Below, one piece after another: positions 9,234 to 17,524 of a stretch of DNA of 64,000 nt. How positions within the stretch are numbered: the first letter of the stretch is position 1; each line of letters begins with the position of its first letter. The DNA is from JAMHWF01 sp964371405. GTDB lineage: Bacteria; Pseudomonadota; Gammaproteobacteria; Burkholderiales; Burkholderiaceae_C. The stretch lies in NCBI GenBank assembly GCA_964371405.1, contig CAYJLV010000008.1, positions 1 to 64,000 on the forward strand, in the 5' to 3' direction. The translations under genes were made by a program, and so were the position numbers. The notes below the pieces were generated by a model, which saw only the letters and a program-made list of their open reading frames with translations, was not told the origin of the DNA and ran no database searches.

Positions 9234-11030
9234 TCAGCGCGCCGGCTGCGCCGCCGTGTCGATGTCGACGTAGTGCCAGAACTCCTGCGAAAACACGGGC
9301 CGCCGGTAGCCGAGGAGCCAGGGCTGCGCGAGGTCGGTGACGATGCGGTGCACGTTGAACTTGTAGGGCGCCCACGCGGCGAGCAGGTTGTTGGCCTGCG
9401 CGAAGAGCGCCTGCCGCTCGGGGCCGTCGGGCATGCCGATCATGCGCTCGTAGATCGCGTCGAACGCCGCCAGCTCGAAGCGCGCCAGGTTCGCGCCGCC
9501 CTTGGCCGGGCCGTAGCTGCGTTCGAGCGCGGGCTGGCCGTCGGGTGAACCGGCCGACGAGCCGACCTGCCACATCTGGAACTTGCCGGCGCGCGCCGCC
9601 TTCAGCTGCTCGGCCCAGGCGCCGATGCGAAACACGAGCTTCACGCCGAGCGCGTCCATGCTCTTCTTGCGCACTTCGTTGAGCTGGCGGTAGACCTGAT
9701 CCGGCGGGCTCGACATCTCGACGATGAGCGGCTGGCCGTCGGGCCGCTCGCGCCAGCCGTCGCCGTCGCGGTCCACGTAGCCGTGGATGTCGAGCAGCGC
9801 CTTCGCGCGCGCCAGGTCGTGCAGGCTGTTCTCGCTGCGGTAGCGCGTGTCGTAGCCATAGGTGCCGGGCGGGATGCCGGCCTCGGCCGGCACGGCCTGG
9901 CCGCGCCGCACGATGCGGATCTCGCGCTCGACGTCGTAGGCCAGGTTGATCGCGCGGCGCAGCGCCACCTTCTCCGGCGTGTAGCCGCCGACGACGGGGT
10001 TCTCCATGTTGTAGACGGCCATCGTCACGTCGGGGTTGGGCTGGCGCTGCATCGTGATGCCCTGGCGCTCGAGGTTCGGCGCCAGTCGCCCGTTCGGTGC
10101 CGCGACCTCGGCGAACTCGAGCGGCACGCCCTGCAGCAGGTCGTAGCGGCGGTCGAGGAACGACAGCCAGCGCGGCTGGCTCTCGTCGATGATGCTGATC
10201 TCCACCCTATCGATCATCGGCAGGCGCCGCCCTTGGAAGCGCGCCGCGATCGCCTGCCCTGCCGCGTCGTCGGCGTTCGGCTCGGCGTCGTAGGCGTGTT
10301 CCCGATAAGCCGGGTTGCGTTCGAGCACGATCAGCGAGCTGCGCCGCCACTGCTTGAGCACGAATGGGCCGGTGCCGACCGGGTGCTCCATGATCCGGTC
10401 GCCGTAGTGCTCGACGACTTCGCGCGCGACGGCGCCGAAGCTCTCGCCACTGGCCAGCGTGTAGAGAAAGCGCGGCCGCGGCGCGGCGAGCTTGAAGCGG
10501 ATCGTGTAGCGGTCGAGCGCGCGCACGCCGTCGACCTCGCGGTCGTAGTCGAACGGCTTGCCGGTCTTCAGTGCCTCGTCGCGCAGCGCGTCGAGGCCGA
10601 CCACGCCTTCGTCGCGCAGGCTCGAATAGGCCGGGCTCTTGAGCGCCGGGTCGAAGAAGCGCTTGAATGAGTACACGTAGTCGGCCGCGACGAGTTCGCG
10701 GCGCCGTCCCTGGAACGCCGGATCGTCGGCGAAGTGAATCCCCGGGCGGATGCGCACCGTCCACACCGTGTGGTCGGCCGACACCTCGGGCATCGCGGTG
10801 GCGGTGCGCGGCTTGATCCTGAACGGGCGCGCCAGCAAGTCGTAGTGGTAGAGCCCCTCGAAGATGTGCGGCGTGACGGTCAGCGAATAGAGGTCGCTCA
10901 ACTGCGCCGGATCGAACCCCGTCTCGGCGGTCGGGAAGGCGTAGCGCAGCACCTTCGGCGCGTCGGCGGCCAGCGCCGGCGCGGCGAGGGCGGTGCAGAG
11001 CAGCAAGCGGCAGAGCAGGCGTCGCGTCAT
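9234..11030 (-). CDS. Peptide-type ABC transporter substrate-binding protein
   Basis: 598-residue periplasmic solute-binding protein of family 5 (oligopeptide/dipeptide/nickel type). It has a signal peptide (residues 1-21, cleavage after ALA) and the cluster signature ETGFDPAQLSD...HIFEGLYHYD. Internal motifs are WTVRIRPGIHFADDPAF, DYVYSFKRFFDP, VGTGPFVLKQW and a C-terminal GYRRPVFSQEFWHYVDID. It is longer than typical DppA (about 535). It is divergent from the permease/ATPase genes with 50 bases between start codons, so both directions probably share a regulatory region. The transported peptide or other ligand cannot be read from the sequence. Confidence 0.92.
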   Translation of the reverse strand: MTRRLLCRLLLCTALAAPALAADAPKVLRYAFPTAETGFDPAQLSDLYSLTVTPHIFEGLYHYDLLARPFRIKPRTATAMPEVSADHTVWTVRIRPGIHFADDPAFQGRRRELVAADYVYSFKRFFDPALKSPAYSSLRDEGVVGLDALRDEALKTGKPFDYDREVDGVRALDRYTIRFKLAAPRPRFLYTLASGESFGAVAREVVEHYGDRIMEHPVGTGPFVLKQWRRSSLIVLERNPAYREHAYDAEPNADDAAGQAIAARFQGRRLPMIDRVEISIIDESQPRWLSFLDRRYDLLQGVPLEFAEVAAPNGRLAPNLERQGITMQRQPNPDVTMAVYNMENPVVGGYTPEKVALRRAINLAYDVEREIRIVRRGQAVPAEAGIPPGTYGYDTRYRSENSLHDLARAKALLDIHGYVDRDGDGWRERPDGQPLIVEMSSPPDQVYRQLNEVRKKSMDALGVKLVFRIGAWAEQLKAARAGKFQMWQVGSSAGSPDGQPALERSYGPAKGGANLARFELAAFDAIYERMIGMPDGPERQALFAQANNLLAAWAPYKFNVHRIVTDLAQPWLLGYRRPVFSQEFWHYVDIDTAAQPAR

Positions 11031-11080
11031 CGGCGTGCATTGTGCGGTCGCCGCGCCGCCTGCCCCTACACTCGCGCGCG

Positions 11081-12019
11081 ATGGCCGCCTACCTGATCCG
11101 ACGCCTGTGGCAGATGGTGCCGACGCTGTTCGGCGTCGTGCTGCTCGTATTCCTGCTGTTCAAGTCCTGGGGCGGCGATCCGGCCGAGATCCTCGGCGGA
11201 CTGAACGCGACGCCGGCGCAGATCGACGCGATCCGCGAGCAGCTCGGCCTGAACCGGCCATGGTGGGTGCAGTTCGGCATCTTCCTGCAGCAGATCGTGA
11301 CGTTCGACTGGGGGCGCAGCTGGGCGACCAACGAGTCGGTGGCCCACCTGTTCGCGACGCGGCTGCCGGCGACGCTGACCGTGATGCTGCCGATCCTCGT
11401 GCTCGATGCGCTGCTCGCGATCCCGTTCGCGCTCGGCGTCGCCTATGTGCGGGGCTCGCTGACCGACCGCGCCATCATGGTCGCGACGACGGTGGCGCTG
11501 TCGATCTCGTTTCTCGTCTACGTGATCGTCGGCCAGTACCTGCTAGCGTTCCGCCTCGGCTGGTTCCCGGTGCAGGGCTGGAGCGACAGCGTATGGACCA
11601 ACCTGACGCGCTACGCGCCGCTGCCCGTGCTCCTGGCCGTGCTGGTCGGGCTGGCGCCGCAGACGCGCCTGTACCGCACCTTCTTCCTCGACGAGATCGG
11701 CCAGGACTACGTGCGCACCGCGCGCGCCAAGGGTCTGCCCGAGCGCAGCGTGCTGCTCGGCCACGTGCTGCGCAACGCGCTGATCCCGATCCTGACCAAC
11801 GTCGCCGTCGCGCTGCCCGGCATCTTCGTCGGCTCGTTCCTGATCGAAGTCTTCTTCTCGATCCCGGGGCTCGGGCGCGAGATCCTGCTGGCCGTCAACC
11901 GCAGCGATTACCCGGTGATCCAGGCGTTCGCCGTCTACATCGCGGCGATCACGATGGTCGTCAATCTTGCGACCGACCTGCTGTACCGCTGGGTCGACCC
12001 GCGAGTCGTGCTGCGATGA
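11081..12019 (+). CDS. ABC transporter permease (DppB-like)
   Basis: 312-residue inner-membrane permease with about six transmembrane helices. The N-terminal IRRLWQMVPTLFGVVLLVFLL and the EAA loop (DYVRTARAKGLPERSVLLGH, about residues 208-227) are characteristic of DppB/OppB-type subunits of family-5 peptide importers. The ATG at 11081 gives the family-standard start MAAYLIRRLWQM; longer in-frame starts lack similarity. The stop overlaps the next permease start (ATGA), indicating translational coupling. Confidence 0.94.
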   Translation: MAAYLIRRLWQMVPTLFGVVLLVFLLFKSWGGDPAEILGGLNATPAQIDAIREQLGLNRPWWVQFGIFLQQIVTFDWGRSWATNESVAHLFATRLPATLTVMLPILVLDALLAIPFALGVAYVRGSLTDRAIMVATTVALSISFLVYVIVGQYLLAFRLGWFPVQGWSDSVWTNLTRYAPLPVLLAVLVGLAPQTRLYRTFFLDEIGQDYVRTARAKGLPERSVLLGHVLRNALIPILTNVAVALPGIFVGSFLIEVFFSIPGLGREILLAVNRSDYPVIQAFAVYIAAITMVVNLATDLLYRWVDPRVVLR

Positions 12020-13044
12020 GCCTCCCGGGATCAACCCGCGACGGCGTGTGGCGCGCCGCGTGGCGGCGCCTGCGCCACGACCGCGTCGGCGTCGCGTCGC
12101 TGGGAGTCGTCGGCGCCTTCGTGCTGCTCGTCGCAGCGAGCGCGATCGGCCTCGTCGTGGGCGACTGGCAGGCCGAGCTCGCGGTGCCGAGCGCACCGCC
12201 GGCATTCGTCGGAGCAGCGCCGCCGCCGGCCGCGCTGCCCGGCGCAGCGGCGCCCGACGCGCCGCGCACCGACCTGTCGGCCATCGACCCGCTCGCGCCG
12301 CGCTACGCCGCCTGGGACGAAGCTGCGAAGAAGTATGCGAGCAGCGATTCGGTGCGACGCGACACGCTGCCGTTCGGCGCCGACCGCCTCGGCCGCGACG
12401 TGCTCGCCAAGGCGGTGCGCGGCGCGCAGGTCTCGATCTTCGTCGGCGTCGCCGCGGCGCTGCTGGCGACGCTGATCGGCACCGCGCTCGGCGCGCTCGG
12501 CGGCTTCTTCGGCGGCGCCGTCGACGACGTGCTGGAGTGGATCTACAACGTGTTCACGGCGATCCCCGGCATCCTGCTGATCTTCGCTTTCGCCGCCGTC
12601 GTCGGCCGCGGCGTCGGCCCCGTCGTGGCGATCCTCGGGTTGGCGGGCTGGACCGGCATCTACCGCCTGGTGCGCGCCGAGTTCATCAAGCATGCGTCGC
12701 GCGACTACGTGCGCGCCGCCGAGGCGATCGGCGCCGGCCCGCTGGCGCGCGCGTTCCGCCACGTGCTGCCCAACGCCAGCCACGTCGTGCTGGTGCAGCT
12801 GTCGATCCACGTGGTGGGCTTCATCAAGGCCGAGGTGATTCTGTCGTACCTGGGCCTGGGCGTCGGCATCGACCAGGTGAGCTGGGGCACGATGCTCGCA
12901 GAGGCGCAGAGCGAGCTGATCCTCGGCCACTGGTGGCAGCTCGCCGCCGCGACGGCGTTCATGGCCGTCTTCGTGACGGCGTTCTCGCTGCTCACCGACG
13001 CGCTGCGCGACGCGCTCGACCCGAAGCTGCGCGGGGTGTCGTGA
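12016..13044 (+). CDS. ABC transporter permease (DppC/YejE-like)
   Basis: 342-residue second permease. A cytoplasmic N-terminus and first helix (VGVASLGVVGAFVLLVAAS) precede an Ala/Pro-rich periplasmic insert of roughly 70-90 residues. Then come DRLGRDVLAKAVRGAQVSI, the remaining helices and the EAA loop (DYVRAAEAIGAGPLARAFRH). The insert before the conserved GRDV segment resembles YejE-like and related subunits that are longer than DppC. The start overlaps the upstream permease (ATGA) and the last base of its stop codon is the first base of the ATPase ATG. Confidence 0.94.
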   Translation: MSLPGSTRDGVWRAAWRRLRHDRVGVASLGVVGAFVLLVAASAIGLVVGDWQAELAVPSAPPAFVGAAPPPAALPGAAAPDAPRTDLSAIDPLAPRYAAWDEAAKKYASSDSVRRDTLPFGADRLGRDVLAKAVRGAQVSIFVGVAAALLATLIGTALGALGGFFGGAVDDVLEWIYNVFTAIPGILLIFAFAAVVGRGVGPVVAILGLAGWTGIYRLVRAEFIKHASRDYVRAAEAIGAGPLARAFRHVLPNASHVVLVQLSIHVVGFIKAEVILSYLGLGVGIDQVSWGTMLAEAQSELILGHWWQLAAATAFMAVFVTAFSLLTDALRDALDPKLRGVS

Positions 13045-14774
13045 TGCTCTTGGCCATCGACGACCTGCACGTGCGTTTTCGCGTCGGCGAAGGCGCGACG
13101 GCGCGCGACGTCGAGGCCGTCGGCCGCGGCACCGAGGGCGTGAGCTTCGAGGTCCCCGAGCACGCGACCGTCGCGCTCGTCGGCGAGTCGGGCTCGGGCA
13201 AGAGCGTCACGGCGATGTCGATCCTGAACCTGCTGCCGGCCAACGCGCGGCGCAGCGGCGCGATCCGCTACCGCGGCCGCGACCTGCTCGCCGCGCCGCG
13301 TGCCGAGCTGCAGCGGCTGCGCGGCCGCGAGATCGCCTGCGTGTTCCAGGAGCCGATGAGCTCGCTCAACCCCGTCTACAACGTCGGTCGCCAGGTCTGC
13401 GAGCCGCTCGAGCGCCACCTCGGCCTCGGCCGCCGCGCCGCGCGCGAACGCGCCGCCGAGCTGTTCGACGAAGTCGGCCTGCCCGAGCCGCGGCGCCGGC
13501 TCGACGCCTACCCGCACGAGCTCTCGGGCGGCCAGCAGCAGCGCGTGATGATCGCGATGGCGCTGGCCTGCGAGCCCAAGCTGCTGATCGCCGACGAGCC
13601 GACGACGGCGCTCGACGTGACGATCCAGCGCCAGATCCTCGAGCTGCTCGCGGTGCTGAAGGAGCGACACCGCATGAGCATGCTGTTCATCAGCCACGAC
13701 CTCGGCGTCGTCGGCGAGATCGCCGACCGCGTCGTCGTGATGCGCGAGGGCACGGTGCGCGAGCAGGGCGACGTGGCCCGCATCTTCACGGCGCCGGCCG
13801 ACGCCTACACGCGCGCGCTGCTCGCCTGCCGGCCCAGCCTCGGTGCGCCGCTGCCGGCGCGGCTGGCCGTCGTCGACACCGCGGGCGCCGCGCCGTCCGC
13901 CGCCGCCGCGCCGCAGCGCGCGAAGGATCCCGAGGCGCCCGTCGTGCTCGAAGTCGAGGCGCTCGCCAAGTCGTACTGGGAGCGAAGCGGCCTGTTCGGG
14001 CGCCGCGCGGTCGCCGTGCTCGGCGGCCCAGGCCGCGGCATCGCGTTCCGGCTGCGCCGCGGCCACACGCTGGGCGTCGTCGGCGAGTCGGGCTCGGGCA
14101 AGACGACGATGGGGCTTGCGCTGCTGCGCCTGCACGAGCCGGCGAGGGGCCCGACGACCGGGCGCGTCGTGCTGCACGGCCCGGGCGGCGGCGTCGACCT
14201 GATGCGCCTGCCGCGCCGCGCGCTGCTGCCGCTCCGGCGCCGCGTGCAGATCGTGTTCCAGAACCCGTTTGCGTCGCTGAACCCGCGCTTTACCGTCGGC
14301 CAGACGCTGGCCGAGCCGATGGCGATCCACGGCGTCGGCGCCGGCCGCGCCGATCGCGAGCGCCGCGCCACGGCGCTGCTGGCGCGCGTCGGCCTGGACG
14401 ACAGCGCCCTCGGCAAGTATCCGCACGAGTTCTCGGGTGGCCAGCGCCAGCGCATCGCCATCGCGCGCTGCCTGACGCTCGACCCCGAGGTGCTAGTGCT
14501 CGACGAAGCGGTCAGCGCGCTCGACGTCTCGGTCCAGGCCCAGGTGCTCAACCTGCTGAAGGACCTGCAGGACGAACTGGGTCTGGCCTACGTCTTCATC
14601 AGCCACGACCTGGCCGTCGTTCGCTACCTCGCCGACGACGTGCTGGTGATGAAGGACGGCGTCGCTGTCGAACATGCGCCGGCGACGCAACTGCTCGCGG
14701 CGCCGCAACACGACTACACGCGCCGCCTGCTCGCCGCTGTGCCGCACGGCTGGCAGCCGCGCGCCGGCGGCTGA
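13044..14774 (+). CDS. Double-domain peptide ABC transporter ATPase
   Basis: 576-residue fusion of two ATPase domains (DppD- and DppF-like), as in YejF or GsiA. Domain 1 (about residues 1-260) has Walker A GESGSGKSVTA, signature LSGGQQQRVMIA and Walker B LLIADEPTTALD. Domain 2 (about 305-560) has GESGSGKTTMG, FSGGQRQRIAIA and VLVLDEAVSALD. The ATG at 13044 shares its A with the upstream stop codon. The linker (about 270-305) is Ala/Pro-rich. With the two permeases and the divergent binding protein it forms a complete importer. Confidence 0.95.
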   Translation: MLLAIDDLHVRFRVGEGATARDVEAVGRGTEGVSFEVPEHATVALVGESGSGKSVTAMSILNLLPANARRSGAIRYRGRDLLAAPRAELQRLRGREIACVFQEPMSSLNPVYNVGRQVCEPLERHLGLGRRAARERAAELFDEVGLPEPRRRLDAYPHELSGGQQQRVMIAMALACEPKLLIADEPTTALDVTIQRQILELLAVLKERHRMSMLFISHDLGVVGEIADRVVVMREGTVREQGDVARIFTAPADAYTRALLACRPSLGAPLPARLAVVDTAGAAPSAAAAPQRAKDPEAPVVLEVEALAKSYWERSGLFGRRAVAVLGGPGRGIAFRLRRGHTLGVVGESGSGKTTMGLALLRLHEPARGPTTGRVVLHGPGGGVDLMRLPRRALLPLRRRVQIVFQNPFASLNPRFTVGQTLAEPMAIHGVGAGRADRERRATALLARVGLDDSALGKYPHEFSGGQRQRIAIARCLTLDPEVLVLDEAVSALDVSVQAQVLNLLKDLQDELGLAYVFISHDLAVVRYLADDVLVMKDGVAVEHAPATQLLAAPQHDYTRRLLAAVPHGWQPRAGG

Positions 14775-14972
14775 CAATTCCGGTCGGCGCTGTAACGCCG
14801 CTCTTACGATCGGGCCGCGTTTCGCGCGGAGCGGCGCGACGCGACGCGCGAAACGCGTCCATCGCGCGCTGCCGCAGGCCCGCGCCGGGCTGGCACGTTT
14901 GCTGCGCTTATGGCGGCACCCGGACGACGCGTCACGCGCCGCCCCGGCATGAAACCCCAGGACGTCGTTGCC

Positions 14973-15215
14973 ATGCGCCTTGTCACCCGCTCCCTGCCGG
15001 CCCTGCGCCACCGCCCCGCGACGCCGCGCTGTCGCGGCGGCGCTTCGTCGGTGCTGCGCCTGGCCCAACCCGCAACGCCATCGCTGACCGGCTGGCTCGG
15101 CCGCGCCGCCGACCTGGCGCTGCCGGCGCGCACTGCCGACGCCGGCGCGCAGGCCGATTTCGTCTCGAGCATCATCACCCGCCTGCTACCCAGCCACGAG
15201 CTGGCGCGGCGCTGA
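14973..15215 (+). CDS. Possible small basic protein, first of a pair
   Basis: 80-codon ORF (MRLVTRSLPALRH start) rich in Arg, Ala, Leu and Pro, with a C-terminal SIITRLLPSHELARR that could be amphipathic. AGGA lies 11 bases upstream of the ATG; in-frame ATGs at 14949 and 14910 are alternatives. It is followed after 19 nt by another small ORF with a strong ribosome-binding site and then a terminator, which suggests a transcript across both. No family is recognised. The 198 bases from 14775 to 14972 show no gene. Confidence 0.4.
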   Translation: MRLVTRSLPALRHRPATPRCRGGASSVLRLAQPATPSLTGWLGRAADLALPARTADAGAQADFVSSIITRLLPSHELARR

Positions 15216-15234
15216 CCCCGAAGGAGCGCCCGCC

Positions 15235-15426
15235 ATGGCCCTGCCCGCCTTCCGCCCCGAACTGCAAGGCATGTCGGCGCTCGCGCCGCGGCACCACAGG
15301 GCGCTGCCGCCCACCACCGGCGGTCGCCAGTTCAAGGTTCTGCTGACGACGCGCTCGCCGCAGCAGTTGTCGTTGTTCGCGCTGCTGGCCCCGACGCCGC
15401 AGCCCAAAGGTTCCCGGACCGCTTGA
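15235..15426 (+). CDS. Possible small protein, second of a pair
   Basis: 63-codon ORF (MALPAFRPELQGMSALAP start) preceded by AAGGAG at an ideal nine-base spacing from ATG, the best ribosome-binding site in this interval. It is Pro/Leu/Arg-rich with a segment QFKVLLTTRSPQQLSLFALLAPTP. The stop lies 7 bases before a strong stem-loop with a T-run. The combination of a good Shine-Dalgarno and an immediate terminator argues for a real gene; the sequence is not recognised and no function is proposed. Confidence 0.48.
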   Translation: MALPAFRPELQGMSALAPRHHRALPPTTGGRQFKVLLTTRSPQQLSLFALLAPTPQPKGSRTA

Positions 15427-15433
15427 CGTCCAA

Positions 15434-15501
15434 GGGGAAGCGGGCGCTCCGGGGCGGATGAGAGCGAGCCCCCGGCCGCCGTCCCGCTTCCCCTGTTTTT
15501 T
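15434..15501 (+). terminator. Rho-independent terminator, long loop
   Basis: Perfect 11-bp stem ggggaagcggg (15434-15444) / cccgcttcccc (15483-15493) followed by tgtttttt. The 38-base loop is GC-rich and can fold further. It lies downstream of the two small plus-strand ORFs and convergent to the HDOD gene. Confidence 0.75.
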
Positions 15502-15555
15502 CCACTCTCACTCCCGGGGGCGCTCAGCAGCTTCGGCGCGGCCGGCAGTACTGAG

Positions 15556-16380
15556 TCAGCCCTTCGCTTCGCGCGCTTTCGCGGCGTCGAGTTGCTCCTG
15601 CAGCTTGCGCGCGCCGCGCAGCACCAGCGTCTCGTCGAGTTGCGCCTGCGGCGCCAATGCCAGAGCCGCCTCCTCGACGCGTTCGGGCTGCTTCATCAGC
15701 GCCGCGGCAATCGCCGACAGCACACAGATCGTCGGCCGCGCCATTTGCGGCGGCAGCTCCAGCGTTGCCTGCACTTGGACGTGGTGGCGCACGCTCGCGA
15801 CCGCAGCCGGGTCGAGGCCCCAGTTCTCGCACAGCGCGGCGCCCAGTGCATCGTGACTGACGCCGAAACCGGCGTGTTCGAGCGTCAGCAGCTCGCTGTC
15901 GCTCGTCGCCGCGCGCAGCATCGAGCGGTAGTGGTCGGGTGCATGCCGGTACAGCACCGCCTTGCCGCATTCCTCGAACAGGCCCGCCGAGTGGGCGCCC
16001 CAGGGGTCGACGTTGAGCAGCTGGCCGAGCCGTCCCATCACCAGGCCGCGCAGGCCGGCACGCGTCCAGATCGGCTCCAGTTCGGGCGCGTGGCGGAACA
16101 CGGCGCGCAAGCCCATCTCGTAGGTCACGGCCGCAATTTCCCGCATGCCGAGGTAAGTGATCGCCTGCTGCACCGTCTGCACGCGACCCTTCAGTCCGTA
16201 CAGCGACGAATTCACGGCCTTCAGCACGGCCGAGGCGAGCGCCATGTCGCCCTCGATCAGCGCGGCGAGTTCCTGCAGATTGACCTCTTCCTCGGCCAGC
16301 AGCAGCGATAACTGCACCAGCGCCTGCGGCTGAGCGGGGATGTCGATTTCGAGGGTGCGCAGCTGCGGGTCGACGGGCAT
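15556..16380 (-). CDS. HDOD-domain protein
   Basis: 274-residue single-domain HDOD protein, related to HD hydrolases but usually lacking catalysis and acting in signalling, for example with c-di-GMP or chemotaxis proteins. Typical segments are LAALIEGDMALASAVLKAVNS (about residues 38-58), VQTVQQAITYLGMREI, WTRAGLRGLVMGRL and GLFEECGKAVL (the degenerate HD region). The C-terminus is Ala/Gln/Lys-rich and probably helical. It stands alone on the minus strand, 103 nt after the TauE/SafE-like gene. Confidence 0.88.
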   Translation of the reverse strand: MPVDPQLRTLEIDIPAQPQALVQLSLLLAEEEVNLQELAALIEGDMALASAVLKAVNSSLYGLKGRVQTVQQAITYLGMREIAAVTYEMGLRAVFRHAPELEPIWTRAGLRGLVMGRLGQLLNVDPWGAHSAGLFEECGKAVLYRHAPDHYRSMLRAATSDSELLTLEHAGFGVSHDALGAALCENWGLDPAAVASVRHHVQVQATLELPPQMARPTICVLSAIAAALMKQPERVEEAALALAPQAQLDETLVLRGARKLQEQLDAAKAREAKG

Positions 16381-16483
16381 GGCGGCAAGGAAAGTGAGCG
16401 GGGCGTTTCGATGCTAGGCACCCCACGGCGGCGCGACGCGCCGAATAAGGCCCGCCGGGCGCGACAGATCGGCCGATCGCGGT

Positions 16484-17245
16484 TCAGCGCAGGAACGCGT
16501 CCCAGCCGGTCTTGAAGATCAGCGCCGCGACGACGACGACGAAGACGCGGCGCACGAACCCGGCGCCGTGGCGCAGCGCCAGCCGGGTGCCCAGCAGGCT
16601 GCCGGCGATGTTGGCCACCGCCATCGCGGCGGCAAGCGGCCACCAGACATGCCCGGTCGACGCGAACAGCGCCAGCGCGGCCAGGTTGGTCGACGTGTTG
16701 AGCACCTTGGCGTTCGCCGAGGCGTGCAGGAAGTCGTAGCCGAGCCAGCGCACGAACACAAAGATGAAGAAGCTGCCGGTGCCGGGGCCGAAGAAGCCGT
16801 CGTAGAAGCCGATCGCCAGGCCGACGGCGCCGGCTGCCCACGACTCGTGCGCGCCGTCGTAGCGCGGCGCGTGCACGCGCCCGAGGTCCTTGCGCGCCAG
16901 CGTGTAGAGCAGCACGCCGAGCAGCACGAAAGGCAGCGCCCGGCGCAGGCCGTCGCTGGGAATTCGAGTCACGCACCACGCGCCGGCGAAGCCGCCGGCC
17001 AGCGCAGCCGCCAGCGCCGGCAGCAGCGCATGCCAGCGGAGCGTGACGCGGCGCGCGTACTGCACGCTGGCCCAGGCCGTGCCCCAGACCGAGGCGGCCT
17101 TGTTGGTGCCCAGCAGCGTCGCCGGCGCGGCGTTCGGGAACGCGCCGAACAGTGCCGGCACGAGGATCAGGCCACCGCCGCCGACGATGGCGTCGACGAA
17201 TCCGGCCAGCGACGAAGCCAGCGTGACGGCGGCGAACTCGAGCAT
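16484..17245 (-). CDS. Sulfite exporter TauE/SafE-family membrane protein
   Basis: 253-residue inner-membrane protein with about seven or eight transmembrane segments. The family (TSUP) signature is the repeated Asp/Gly motif: FVDAIVGGGGLILVPALFG in the N-terminal half and IGFYDGFFGPGTGSFFIF in the second. TSUP proteins move sulfur-containing or organic anions; the substrate is not predictable here. The ATG at 17245 gives MLEFAAVTLASSLAGF; an ATG nine codons upstream is possible. Confidence 0.9.
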   Translation of the reverse strand: MLEFAAVTLASSLAGFVDAIVGGGGLILVPALFGAFPNAAPATLLGTNKAASVWGTAWASVQYARRVTLRWHALLPALAAALAGGFAGAWCVTRIPSDGLRRALPFVLLGVLLYTLARKDLGRVHAPRYDGAHESWAAGAVGLAIGFYDGFFGPGTGSFFIFVFVRWLGYDFLHASANAKVLNTSTNLAALALFASTGHVWWPLAAAMAVANIAGSLLGTRLALRHGAGFVRRVFVVVVAALIFKTGWDAFLR

Positions 17246-17277
17246 GCAGGGAGTGCGGCGCCCGCCGCGCAAATAAG

Positions 17278-17304
17278 AAGGGCACCGAGGTCATCGGTGC
17301 CCTT
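17278..17304 (-). terminator. Rho-independent terminator
   Basis: Perfect 11-bp stem (17278-17288 / 17294-17304, arm aagggcaccga on the plus strand) with a five-base loop. Read on the minus strand the stem is followed by ttcttattt. It sits 3 bases beyond the stop of the 25-codon ORF, downstream of the aldehyde dehydrogenase gene. Confidence 0.75.
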
Positions 17305-17307
17305 GCA

Positions 17308-17385
17308 TTATTGTCGCTGTGGCCTGTTGCGGCCTTGTTGTTGCGGAGCGCCTTTGGCCGCGCCGCGCGCCGTTGCCGACGCCAT
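17308..17385 (-). CDS. Putative 25-residue basic small protein
   Basis: ORF of 25 codons plus TAA, beginning MASATARGAAKG and ending GRNRPQRQ, with a Gln triplet in between. It carries five Arg and one Lys and no acidic residue, so it would be strongly basic and perhaps nucleic-acid binding (inference). A strong Shine-Dalgarno (gaggaga) ends two bases before the ATG, and a perfect terminator stem begins 3 bases after the stop. It may have its own promoter or be the tail of the aldehyde dehydrogenase message, whose stop is 139 nt upstream. A stem gtgcgcc/ggcgcac lies in that gap. No known family is recognised. Confidence 0.55.
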   Translation of the reverse strand: MASATARGAAKGAPQQQGRNRPQRQ

Positions 17386-17524
17386 GTCTCCTCGACCCCC
17401 TCGCCAGAGCGGGCCCGCCGGGGAGCGGACCGCTGGGAGTGTGCGCACTGTAGGTGCGCCGCCCGGCGGGCGCACTAGGGCTTTCCCTGCGCGCTTCGCC
17501 GGCTCCCTCCCGGCTTGCGGGGGA

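Noticed and set aside
17453..17474. Stem gtgcgcc/ggcgcac after the aldehyde dehydrogenase gene as a terminator
   Set aside because: No T-tract on either strand; the true terminator candidate lies further on at 17278-17304.
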